DNA from: Ruminococcus flavefaciens
GTDB taxonomy: Bacteria; Bacillota; Clostridia; Oscillospirales; Ruminococcaceae
Assembly (NCBI GenBank): GCA_002373775.1
Contig: DFJW01000014.1
Coordinates: 1-6,933, forward strand
Length of the DNA: 6,933 nucleotides
Reading direction: 5' to 3'
In this document: one piece after another, positions 1 to 5,407 of the stretch
Layout of the letters: every line of letters starts with the position of its first letter
Position numbering within the stretch: the first letter of the stretch is position 1
The notes under the pieces: model-generated
Seen by the model: the letters and a program-made list of their open reading frames with translations, nothing else
The model's database searches: none
What the model was told of the DNA's origin: nothing
Position numbers and translations under genes: made by a program

Positions 1-2205
1 GATCCCAGCAGGATCGCCTACTGGATGGTCAGAATCAGCAATTTTACGGCATTTTTAATGATTCTGCTAATTATCTTCATTTTCACCCTTTATATCATGG
101 AGCTTTACCAAAATGACGGCAATTTAAAAAAACTTCCCAAAAGACTGTATCTTTCCTGCATACTATGCGCAATAGCTGCGGTAATGCTTGTAATATCACA
201 GTTTACCGGACTCTATTATACCTTTGATTCAATGAATCAGTATCATAGAGCAGAAGGCTTTATGCTCTGTTATTTGTTCCCCCTAATCATTCTGATACTC
301 GATATGTCGGTCGTACTGAAGTACCGTAGCCGTGTAGGCAGAGGAATGCTGATAACAATACTGCTGTTTACCATAGTTCCGGTAATATCCTCTATTGTCC
401 AGATATTTACATACGGCGTCTCACTGACAAATATCACTCTTGCAGGACTGGTAGTCTCACTGTACGTCTTTTCGCTCCGTGATCTTAACGATATGCTGGA
501 GCGCGCCAATAAGCGTGAGCTGGAGCTCGTCCGCGAAGATCAGAAGAATATGCGCCTCCTGTTCGAGCAGACGGCAACCGCTCTTGCAAATGCGATAGAC
601 GCCAAGGACAAGTACACCCACGGTCATTCCCGCCGAGTTGCCGAATATTCCGTTAAAATTGCAAAATATCTCGACAAGACTCAGAAGGAGCTCGATGAGC
701 TGTACTTCACGGCACTTCTCCACGACGTTGGAAAAATAGGCATAAAGGACAGCATCATAAACAAGGAAGGCAAACTTACTGACGAGGAATTTGCCGCTAT
801 CAAAACCCACCCCGTTATCGGTATGCAGATACTCTCAAGTATCAGTCAGTCGCCGTATCTCAGCATAGGCGCTCATCATCACCATGAACGCTATGACGGA
901 CACGGGTACCCTGACGGACTCAAGGGCGAGGATATACCTGAGATCGCACGTATAATCGCCGTCGCAGACGCATACGACGCGATGACCTCCAAGAGAAGCT
1001 ATCGTGATCCTATCCCCCAGGATCTGGTCCGTGAGGAATTTGTAAAGGGCATCGGAACACAGTTTGATCCGTATTTTGCAAAGATAATGCTTCACCTTAT
1101 CGACATTGATACCGAATACCATATGAAAGAACGCGAGGAGACCAACGAGCTCGAACGTATCGGAACTCTTGAATGCGCTTCTTACCGCACGTCAGTATCA
1201 GACGGTATCCTGCTTACAAATTCCGTAACTCACATCCACCTGAGCAGCTCCATGGACGATGAGCACGATCCGAAGAATATTCCAAGCTTTGTGCTGTTCG
1301 ATTCACTTGATGCAAGAATACACGATGACGAACGCAAACGCCGTGATCTGCTCTACCATGAATATGCTACTATACGCTCCGACGGCAAGGTTTTCCCGGC
1401 AGGTGTAAGAAACGTAAGGACAAAAACCTCTGAAAAGATCGGTGCAGCCGCTGAAGCCAGAGCTATGCAGCGTGAAAAGATCAGCTTCGATGTAGAGGCT
1501 GTGCGCTACAAGGATCATCTGCTTATCAGATTGTCAGACGCCTTCCGTTCCCACGAGATAATAATCGCCCTGCCGGACAGCACAAGATTTTCCTATCTGT
1601 CACTGACCGGAGAGCACTGCACTATCAGCGATATCGATATCTCCAAGACCGGAGAGAATATCGGAGAAGGCTACATACCTCGTATAGCTGAAGAAATAAG
1701 CTATATCAACGTTCCGGCGGGAGATATACCAAACGTTCAGATAGACGGCTGGCGCTCAGATTCGTCTGAGGGAATCGAAGTGACCGACGGTATGCGCATA
1801 TGCTTCCATACCATGAGCCTCCCCACTGCCAGACTGGTCTGGCACTGTCCCTTCGCCGCGCTTTATACAGCTGAGGACGGAAAAATCAACGGCAGTAACT
1901 ACCGCGAGCTCACAGTTGTCCGTCTCGACGGCGAGGGCTGGGAAGAGGATGACGAGGCAGAAAACCGGGTTTATGTCAGCAAGCTCGACGGATTTCAGAA
2001 CTGGAACGAATTCAAAGCTATGAATAAGGCAGGACAGGACTGTGAGCTGCATTATAAGCTTGATAACGGAATGGTAACTATCACGACTGAATACTGCGGT
2101 CTGTTCATACGTTCCGTTACCACGATCCCAGCAGGTGAAACAAAGCTTTATACAGCCATTACAGGCGATCAGTGTGCCATTACGAATATCCGTATCACAA
2201 GGTGA
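1..2205 (+). CDS. Membrane-anchored HD-GYP domain protein, predicted c-di-GMP phosphodiesterase (5' partial)
   Basis: Predicted to hydrolyse the second messenger cyclic di-GMP on the inner face of the membrane. Numbering from the Met at 25, five hydrophobic segments lie at about 6-25, 42-62, 79-99, 107-128 and 136-150. A charged helical linker (about 151-190) leads into the HD-GYP domain (about 180-365). That domain shows T-H-G-H at 198-201, the metal-binding HD pair at 233-234 in LLHDVGKIG, HHHHERYDGHGYP at 284-296 with GYP at 294-296, and DAYDAMTS at 315-322. The metal-ligand positions I can identify look intact. Residues about 370-726 match no family I can name; they are beta-rich and contain a repeated module. 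The frame stays open through base 1 (eight residues ending YW precede the Met at 25). Positive-inside reading of the loops puts the five-segment N-terminus outside, so at least one more membrane segment probably lies upstream. The Met at 25 has only a weak AGGA at 10-13. The HD-GYP call is firm; activity and signal are inferred. Confidence 0.93.
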   Translation, partial: DPSRIAYWMVRISNFTAFLMILLIIFIFTLYIMELYQNDGNLKKLPKRLYLSCILCAIAAVMLVISQFTGLYYTFDSMNQYHRAEGFMLCYLFPLIILILDMSVVLKYRSRVGRGMLITILLFTIVPVISSIVQIFTYGVSLTNITLAGLVVSLYVFSLRDLNDMLERANKRELELVREDQKNMRLLFEQTATALANAIDAKDKYTHGHSRRVAEYSVKIAKYLDKTQKELDELYFTALLHDVGKIGIKDSIINKEGKLTDEEFAAIKTHPVIGMQILSSISQSPYLSIGAHHHHERYDGHGYPDGLKGEDIPEIARIIAVADAYDAMTSKRSYRDPIPQDLVREEFVKGIGTQFDPYFAKIMLHLIDIDTEYHMKEREETNELERIGTLECASYRTSVSDGILLTNSVTHIHLSSSMDDEHDPKNIPSFVLFDSLDARIHDDERKRRDLLYHEYATIRSDGKVFPAGVRNVRTKTSEKIGAAAEARAMQREKISFDVEAVRYKDHLLIRLSDAFRSHEIIIALPDSTRFSYLSLTGEHCTISDIDISKTGENIGEGYIPRIAEEISYINVPAGDIPNVQIDGWRSDSSEGIEVTDGMRICFHTMSLPTARLVWHCPFAALYTAEDGKINGSNYRELTVVRLDGEGWEEDDEAENRVYVSKLDGFQNWNEFKAMNKAGQDCELHYKLDNGMVTITTEYCGLFIRSVTTIPAGETKLYTAITGDQCAITNIRITR

Positions 2206-2289
2206 TGTTATCCGGAGCTTCCGCAAAAACTTTACAAATAATCCAGCATGAGGTCTACCACTGCAATGGAGTTTTGATATAAAAAAGAA

Positions 2290-2330
2290 AACTTCTCAGT
2301 ACATTGAAAAGTGTACCGAGAAGTTTTTTT
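2290..2330. terminator. Bidirectional rho-independent terminator
   Basis: The arm AACTTCTC-A-GTACA (2290-2303) pairs with TGTAC-C-GAGAAGTT (2312-2325): 13 base pairs around one A/C mismatch, with an 8-base loop. A T-run follows on the plus strand (2324-2330). The A-rich run before the left arm (2281-2290) becomes a T-run on the minus strand. It lies between the convergent ends of the HD-GYP gene, whose stop is about 85 bases upstream, and the transporter gene, whose stop codon at 2332-2334 touches the T-run. It therefore probably ends both transcripts. Confidence 0.9.
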
Positions 2331-2331
2331 G

Positions 2332-3732
2332 TTATATTGTAGTGATGAAAGGGGTAAGGAGTATGATTATCATACAAACCGGACATACGAACTTTATCAT
2401 AATGCGGAACAAATGCTTTGCACTGAATCTATCCTGACCGTGCAGCACTTCATCTTCAACGTAAGAAGTTTTTGCGACGTAGCCGATGAGTATGCAGGTG
2501 AAGAATGCGAGAATAGGCATCATGACGTTGTTTGTGATGAAATCAAAGAAGTCGAGGAACTGCATATCAAGCAGTTTAACTTCTGACCATGAACTGTAAC
2601 CGAGTACAGAAAGCATTCCGAGTACGAGTGTGATACCGATAACTACGAAGCAGCTTGCGACTCTGTTGAGTCTGAACTTTTCCATAACTACTGCGGTGAC
2701 TGTCTCCATAAGGGAGATTGACGAGGTCAGTGCTGCAAGAGTAACGAGTATGAAGAATGCTCCGCCAATGATATCTCCGGCGGGCATACTGTCAAATACA
2801 GCCGGCAGAGTTTTGAACATAAGGCTGGGACCTGCATTGAGCTGGTCGGCATTACCGCCTGAGAATACGAATACTGACGGTACGATGATGAGTCCTGCGA
2901 GGAATGCGACAAAAGTATCGAATACTTCTATCTGTCGTACAGACTGTTCAAGAGCGTCTTCCTTGCGCATATATGAACCGTATGTAATCATGATTCCCAT
3001 TGCAAGTGACATAGAGTAGAAAAGCTGTCCCATAGCTCCGACAATGGTTTTCAGGAGCTGTTCAAAGGTGAAGTCTTTAAAATTCGGTTGCACGTAGTAT
3101 TTAAGTCCTTCAAGTGCACCGTCGAGAGTTAGAGTGTATATACTTATACCAAAAATGAGTATCAGCAGTACCGGCATGAGGAATTTGCTAAGGGTCTCGA
3201 TACCCTTCTGTACACCGAGCATTACTACCGATGCGTTGATAATTACATATATAACAAAGAAAATAGTTGGCTGAAGTGGGTGGGAGATGAAGTTCTCAAA
3301 GAAACTGAGGTTAGAGTCGCCGTAAGTCTCAGTTGCGATCCTGTGACCGTGTACAGACAAGAATTCTACCATATATTTCATGACCCAGCCGCCTATAACG
3401 CAGTAATACGGCAGAATCAGCGCAGGTACTGCCGCCGCTATCCAGCCGAGGGGAGCAAAATGTTTGTTTACGTCTTTGTATGCACCGATAACACTTTTAC
3501 CGGTTTTTCGTCCGATAGCTATTTCGGTTATCATGAGAGTGAAGCCGAATGTTACAGCAAATATGAGGTAGACGAGCAGGAAGATTCCGCCGCCGTACTT
3601 AGCGGCAAGATACGGGAATCTCCATATGTTTCCCAGTCCGACGGCAGAACCGGATGCCGCGAGAATGAATCCGATTTTTGAACCGAATCCACCTCGTTTT
3701 TCAGGTGATTGCGTATTGCTTTTTTCTTTCAT
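2332..3732 (-). CDS. Sodium-dependent transporter, neurotransmitter:sodium symporter (NSS/SNF) family
   Basis: An integral membrane symporter that uses the sodium gradient to import a small substrate. Bacterial relatives (LeuT, MhsT, Tyt1) carry amino acids, but the substrate cannot be read from this sequence. The 466 residues have about 11 hydrophobic segments, near 20-40, 51-75, 95-119, 157-173, 184-203, 230-253, 268-291, 322-350, 358-378, 392-418 and 445-464. Eleven segments is the common bacterial form, against 12 in LeuT. The unwound TM1 signature SAVGLGNIWRFP is at 29-40, followed by the GGG at 47-49. TM6 has FYSMSLAMG at 238-246, and TM8 has TSSIS at 336-340, which matches the LeuT Na2-site TSS. 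The ATG at 3732 is preceded by AAAGGACC (plus-strand 3739-3746) at good spacing. The gene is a single unit: its own promoter lies at 3779-3807 and its stop abuts the shared terminator. It is divergent from xylA, with no clear functional link. Confidence 0.94.
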   Translation of the reverse strand: MKEKSNTQSPEKRGGFGSKIGFILAASGSAVGLGNIWRFPYLAAKYGGGIFLLVYLIFAVTFGFTLMITEIAIGRKTGKSVIGAYKDVNKHFAPLGWIAAAVPALILPYYCVIGGWVMKYMVEFLSVHGHRIATETYGDSNLSFFENFISHPLQPTIFFVIYVIINASVVMLGVQKGIETLSKFLMPVLLILIFGISIYTLTLDGALEGLKYYVQPNFKDFTFEQLLKTIVGAMGQLFYSMSLAMGIMITYGSYMRKEDALEQSVRQIEVFDTFVAFLAGLIIVPSVFVFSGGNADQLNAGPSLMFKTLPAVFDSMPAGDIIGGAFFILVTLAALTSSISLMETVTAVVMEKFRLNRVASCFVVIGITLVLGMLSVLGYSSWSEVKLLDMQFLDFFDFITNNVMMPILAFFTCILIGYVAKTSYVEDEVLHGQDRFSAKHLFRIMIKFVCPVCMIIILLTPFITTI

Positions 3733-3738
3733 TTTAAA

Positions 3739-3747
3739 GGTCCTTTC
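3739..3747 (-). promoter_or_regulatory. Ribosome binding site of the NSS transporter
   Basis: The minus strand reads GAAAGGACC, a strong Shine-Dalgarno match, about 8 bases before the ATG whose first base is 3732. It supports this start over any internal Met. Confidence 0.8.
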
Positions 3748-3754
3748 ATAGTGT

Positions 3755-3797
3755 CAGTGAAATGATAGTCCGCAAATCATTATACCATAGTTCACTG
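3755..3797. repeat. Inverted repeat CAGTGAA/TTCACTG flanking the transporter -10
   Basis: CAGTGAA at 3755-3761 and TTCACTG at 3791-3797 are perfect reverse complements, 29 bases apart, placed either side of the minus-strand -10 and start region. A further TTCACT lies at 3825-3830; in its longer form ATTTCACT (3823-3830) it is the 8-base complement of AGTGAAAT at 3756-3763. Three copies of one hexamer within 76 bases around a promoter could be half-sites of an operator. The region is AT-rich, so chance is not excluded. Confidence 0.45.
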
Positions 3798-3807
3798 GAA
3801 ATTGCAA
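3779..3807 (-). promoter_or_regulatory. Sigma-A-type promoter of the NSS transporter, with extended -10
   Basis: On the minus strand the -10 is TATAAT (plus-strand 3779-3784), preceded by TGG, giving a full extended -10 TGNTATAAT (3779-3787). A TTGCAA -35 (3802-3807) lies exactly 17 bases upstream and matches four of six consensus positions. The start would fall near 3772, giving a leader of about 40 bases, too short for a riboswitch or T-box. Inverted repeats surround and overlap the elements: AATGAT/ATCATT at 3761-3781, CAGTGAA/TTCACTG at 3755-3797, and AATATGC/GCATATT at 3806-3825. These suggest regulator binding, but no regulator is identified. Confidence 0.75.
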
Positions 3808-3825
3808 TATGCAAACTGGCATATT
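3806..3825. repeat. 20-bp inverted repeat AATATGC-N6-GCATATT, candidate operator
   Basis: Two perfect 7-base arms (3806-3812 and 3819-3825) flank the spacer AAACTG. The left arm overlaps the transporter -35 by two bases; the repeat lies about 90 bases upstream of the xylA -35. The dyad symmetry and spacing are typical of sites for dimeric helix-turn-helix regulators. Its position favours control of the transporter over xylA. Function is inferred. Confidence 0.45.
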
Positions 3826-3850
3826 TCACTAAAAAAGTATAACAAATTTA

Positions 3851-3875
3851 AGGCAACACCCCACAAAGTCTGCCT
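3851..3875. repeat. Inverted repeat AGGCA/TGCCT of unknown role
   Basis: AGGCA (3851-3855) and TGCCT (3871-3875) are separated by 15 bases. This is the only notably GC-containing patch in an otherwise AT-rich region. There is no T-run on either side, so it is not an obvious terminator. It lies upstream of the xylA promoter and could be an operator, part of a dispersed element, or chance. Confidence 0.3.
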
Positions 3876-3915
3876 GACGTATATTGAAAACAATCTTTTA
3901 ACTTTAATATTATTA

Positions 3916-3944
3916 TTGACAAAATATACACCACATTGTATAAT
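3916..3944 (+). promoter_or_regulatory. Sigma-A-type promoter of the xylAB operon
   Basis: A perfect -35 TTGACA (3916-3921) and a perfect -10 TATAAT (3939-3944) are separated by the optimal 17 bases. The tract before the -35 (about 3888-3915) is AT-rich and could act as an UP element. Transcription would begin near 3951, leaving a leader of about 66 bases before the xylA ATG. The leader includes a weak hairpin, TCAGC (3961-3965) with GCTGA (3984-3988). The -10 sits inside a perfect 12-base palindrome at 3938-3949. So strong a promoter on a sugar operon would normally need repression; no canonical CcpA cre site or textbook xyl operator is recognised here. Confidence 0.85.
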
Positions 3945-3949
3945 TATAC
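3938..3949. promoter_or_regulatory. Palindrome GTATAATTATAC over the xylA -10, candidate operator
   Basis: This is a perfect 12-base palindrome containing the whole TATAAT -10 and ending just before the expected start site. A protein bound here would block RNA polymerase. TATAAT followed by its own complement can also arise by chance in AT-rich DNA, so the operator role is tentative. Confidence 0.4.
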
Positions 3950-4000
3950 TGTGAATAAATTCAGCGATGCCATAGTCGAAGATGCTGAAACAGATAATAA

Positions 4001-4007
4001 CAAAGGG
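4001..4007 (+). promoter_or_regulatory. Ribosome binding site of xylA
   Basis: CAAAGGGG (AAAGGGG at 4002-4008 allowing for one base of offset) lies about 8-9 bases before the ATG at 4017. It decides the start in favour of 4017 over in-frame TTG 3936, which lies within the promoter -10, and GTG 3951, which falls on the predicted transcription start. Confidence 0.8.
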
Positions 4008-4016
4008 GTAAAAAAT

Positions 4017-5339
4017 ATGGGCGAGTTTTTTAAGAATATCGGAAAAATCCCGTACGAAGGCAAGAATTCAACAAATCCGCTCGCGTTCAAGTACTACGAT
4101 CCCGATGAAGTGATCGAAGGAAAGCCTATGCGTGAACATCTCAGGTTCGCACTTTCATGGTGGCACACAATGGGCGGAGACGGAACAGATATGTTCGGTG
4201 TCGGAACTGCCGATAAAACGTGGGGAGAAAGTGAACCCGAAGCAAGGGCAAAGGCGAAGGTCGATGCGGCATTTGAAATAATGGAGAAGCTTTCGATAGA
4301 TTATTTCTGCTTCCATGACCGTGACCTGTCGCCTGAATACGGAAGTCTTGCAGAAACAAATGCAAAGCTTGATGAAATAACCGACTATGTCAAGGAAAAG
4401 CAGGCACAAACCGGTGCAAAGCTTTTGTGGGGAACTGCAAAGTGCTTTGACCATCCAAGATATATGCATGGTGCAGGCACTTCGCCGTCGGCTGACGTTT
4501 TTGCTTTTACAGCGGCGCAGATAAAGAAAGCGATAGAAGCTACCGTAAAGCTTGGCGGCAAGGGCTATGTTTTCTGGGGCGGACGTGAAGGTTATGAAAC
4601 GCTGCTCAATACGAATACCGCTCTTGAACTTGACAATATGGCACGTCTTATGAAAATGGCAGTCAGATATGCGCGTTCTATCGGATATACCGGAGACTTT
4701 TACATCGAACCGAAACCAAAGGAACCGACAAAACACCAGTATGATTTCGATACTGCAACAGTACTCGGCTTTCTGCGGAAATACGGTCTTGAAAACGATT
4801 TCAAAATGAATATTGAAGCCAACCACGCTACGCTTGCACAGCATACCTTCCAGCATGAACTGCGAATGGCGCGCGATAATAACGTGTTTGGTTCTATCGA
4901 TGCAAATCAGGGGGATACTCTGCTTGGCTGGGATACAGACCAGTTCCCGACAAATGTTTACGATGCGGCACTTGGTATGTATGAGGTGCTGAAAGCAGGC
5001 GGATTCACCAACGGCGGACTCAATTTTGATGCAAAGGCACGCCGCGGTTCGTTTACTCCCGAGGACATTTTTCACAGCTATATTGCCGGTATGGACACCT
5101 TTGCACTCGGTCTGCGCATTGCTGTGAAAATGATAGAGGACGGACGTATCGACAAGTTTGTTGAGGAGAGATACTCTTCATGGACAAATGGTATCGGAAA
5201 GGATATCATCGACGAAAAGGTCGGCTTTGAAGAACTTGAAAAGTATGCACTCGAAAAGGGCGAGGTTACTGATTCTCTCGGAAGCGGCAGACAGGAAATG
5301 CTTGAATCAATAATGAATAATATAATGTTCAGTCTCTGA
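4017..5339 (+). CDS. xylA: Xylose isomerase (class II)
   Basis: Cytoplasmic, metal-dependent TIM-barrel enzyme that interconverts D-xylose and D-xylulose, and often D-glucose and D-fructose: the first step of the isomerase route of xylose use. From the ATG at 4017 the protein has 440 residues, the usual class II length. The catalytic set is complete and sits one residue before E. coli numbering: H100 and D103, E231 and K233 in IEPKPKEP, E267 and H270 in IEANHA, D295, D306 and D308 in GWDTDQF, and D338 in NFDAK. The family motif [10 protein letters not shown] is at 185-194. The frame is open back to TTG 3936, but that codon is part of the -10 box. The gene ends TGA-TAA and is followed by a hairpin and then xylB, 68 bases downstream on the same strand, so the two are probably co-transcribed. 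Confidence 0.97.
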   Translation: MGEFFKNIGKIPYEGKNSTNPLAFKYYDPDEVIEGKPMREHLRFALSWWHTMGGDGTDMFGVGTADKTWGESEPEARAKAKVDAAFEIMEKLSIDYFCFHDRDLSPEYGSLAETNAKLDEITDYVKEKQAQTGAKLLWGTAKCFDHPRYMHGAGTSPSADVFAFTAAQIKKAIEATVKLGGKGYVFWGGREGYETLLNTNTALELDNMARLMKMAVRYARSIGYTGDFYIEPKPKEPTKHQYDFDTATVLGFLRKYGLENDFKMNIEANHATLAQHTFQHELRMARDNNVFGSIDANQGDTLLGWDTDQFPTNVYDAALGMYEVLKAGGFTNGGLNFDAKARRGSFTPEDIFHSYIAGMDTFALGLRIAVKMIEDGRIDKFVEERYSSWTNGIGKDIIDEKVGFEELEKYALEKGEVTDSLGSGRQEMLESIMNNIMFSL

Positions 5340-5346
5340 TAAAAAA

Positions 5347-5382
5347 GTCCGGACACCTCTTATTTCGGGACGGTGTCCGGAC
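5347..5382 (+). terminator. Strong hairpin between xylA and xylB (attenuator or mRNA-stabilising stem)
   Basis: GTCCGGACACC (5347-5357) pairs perfectly with GGTGTCCGGAC (5372-5382) over 11 base pairs with a 14-base loop. It begins 7 bases after the xylA stop. The following tract AATTCATTTTT (5383-5393) is a weak, interrupted T-run. The stem could therefore terminate part of the transcripts, or protect the 3' end of xylA mRNA. No separate xylB promoter is evident in the 68-base gap, so read-through is expected. Confidence 0.7.
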
Positions 5383-5394
5383 AATTCATTTTTG

Positions 5395-5400
5395 AAAGGA
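5395..5400 (+). promoter_or_regulatory. Ribosome binding site of xylB
   Basis: AAAGGA lies 7 bases before the ATG at 5408 and just after the intergenic hairpin, leaving the site unpaired. It fixes the xylB start. Confidence 0.8.
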
Positions 5401-5407
5401 ATTTGCT

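Noticed and set aside
1..12. The 12-mer GATCCCAGCAGG occurs at 1-12 and again at 2124-2135
   Set aside because: The copies are in different reading frames and do not extend. About one repeated 12-mer is expected by chance in a window of this size.
2206..2282. Possible small gene or RNA in the gap after the HD-GYP gene
   Set aside because: I see no ribosome binding site, promoter, hairpin or open frame worth reporting in these bases.
2311..2586. Plus-strand open frame starting in the terminator
   Set aside because: It begins within the terminator hairpin and runs antisense to the NSS transporter. It has no ribosome binding site or family resemblance.
3733..3772. Possible riboswitch or T-box in the leader of the transporter gene
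   Set aside because: The predicted leader is only about 40 bases, too short for either, and shows no specifier, antiterminator or conserved aptamer motif.
3936..4016. Upstream in-frame TTG start extending XylA by 27 residues
   Set aside because: The TTG at 3936-3938 lies immediately before and against the -10 hexamer, upstream of the predicted transcription start, so it would not be in the mRNA. The ATG at 4017 has the ribosome binding site and gives the usual family length.
4155..5075. Long minus-strand open frame (306 codons) opposite xylA
   Set aside because: It is a shadow of xylA codon structure. Its translation is rich in Cys, His and Ile with no recognisable domain, while the plus strand encodes a complete xylose isomerase with every catalytic residue.
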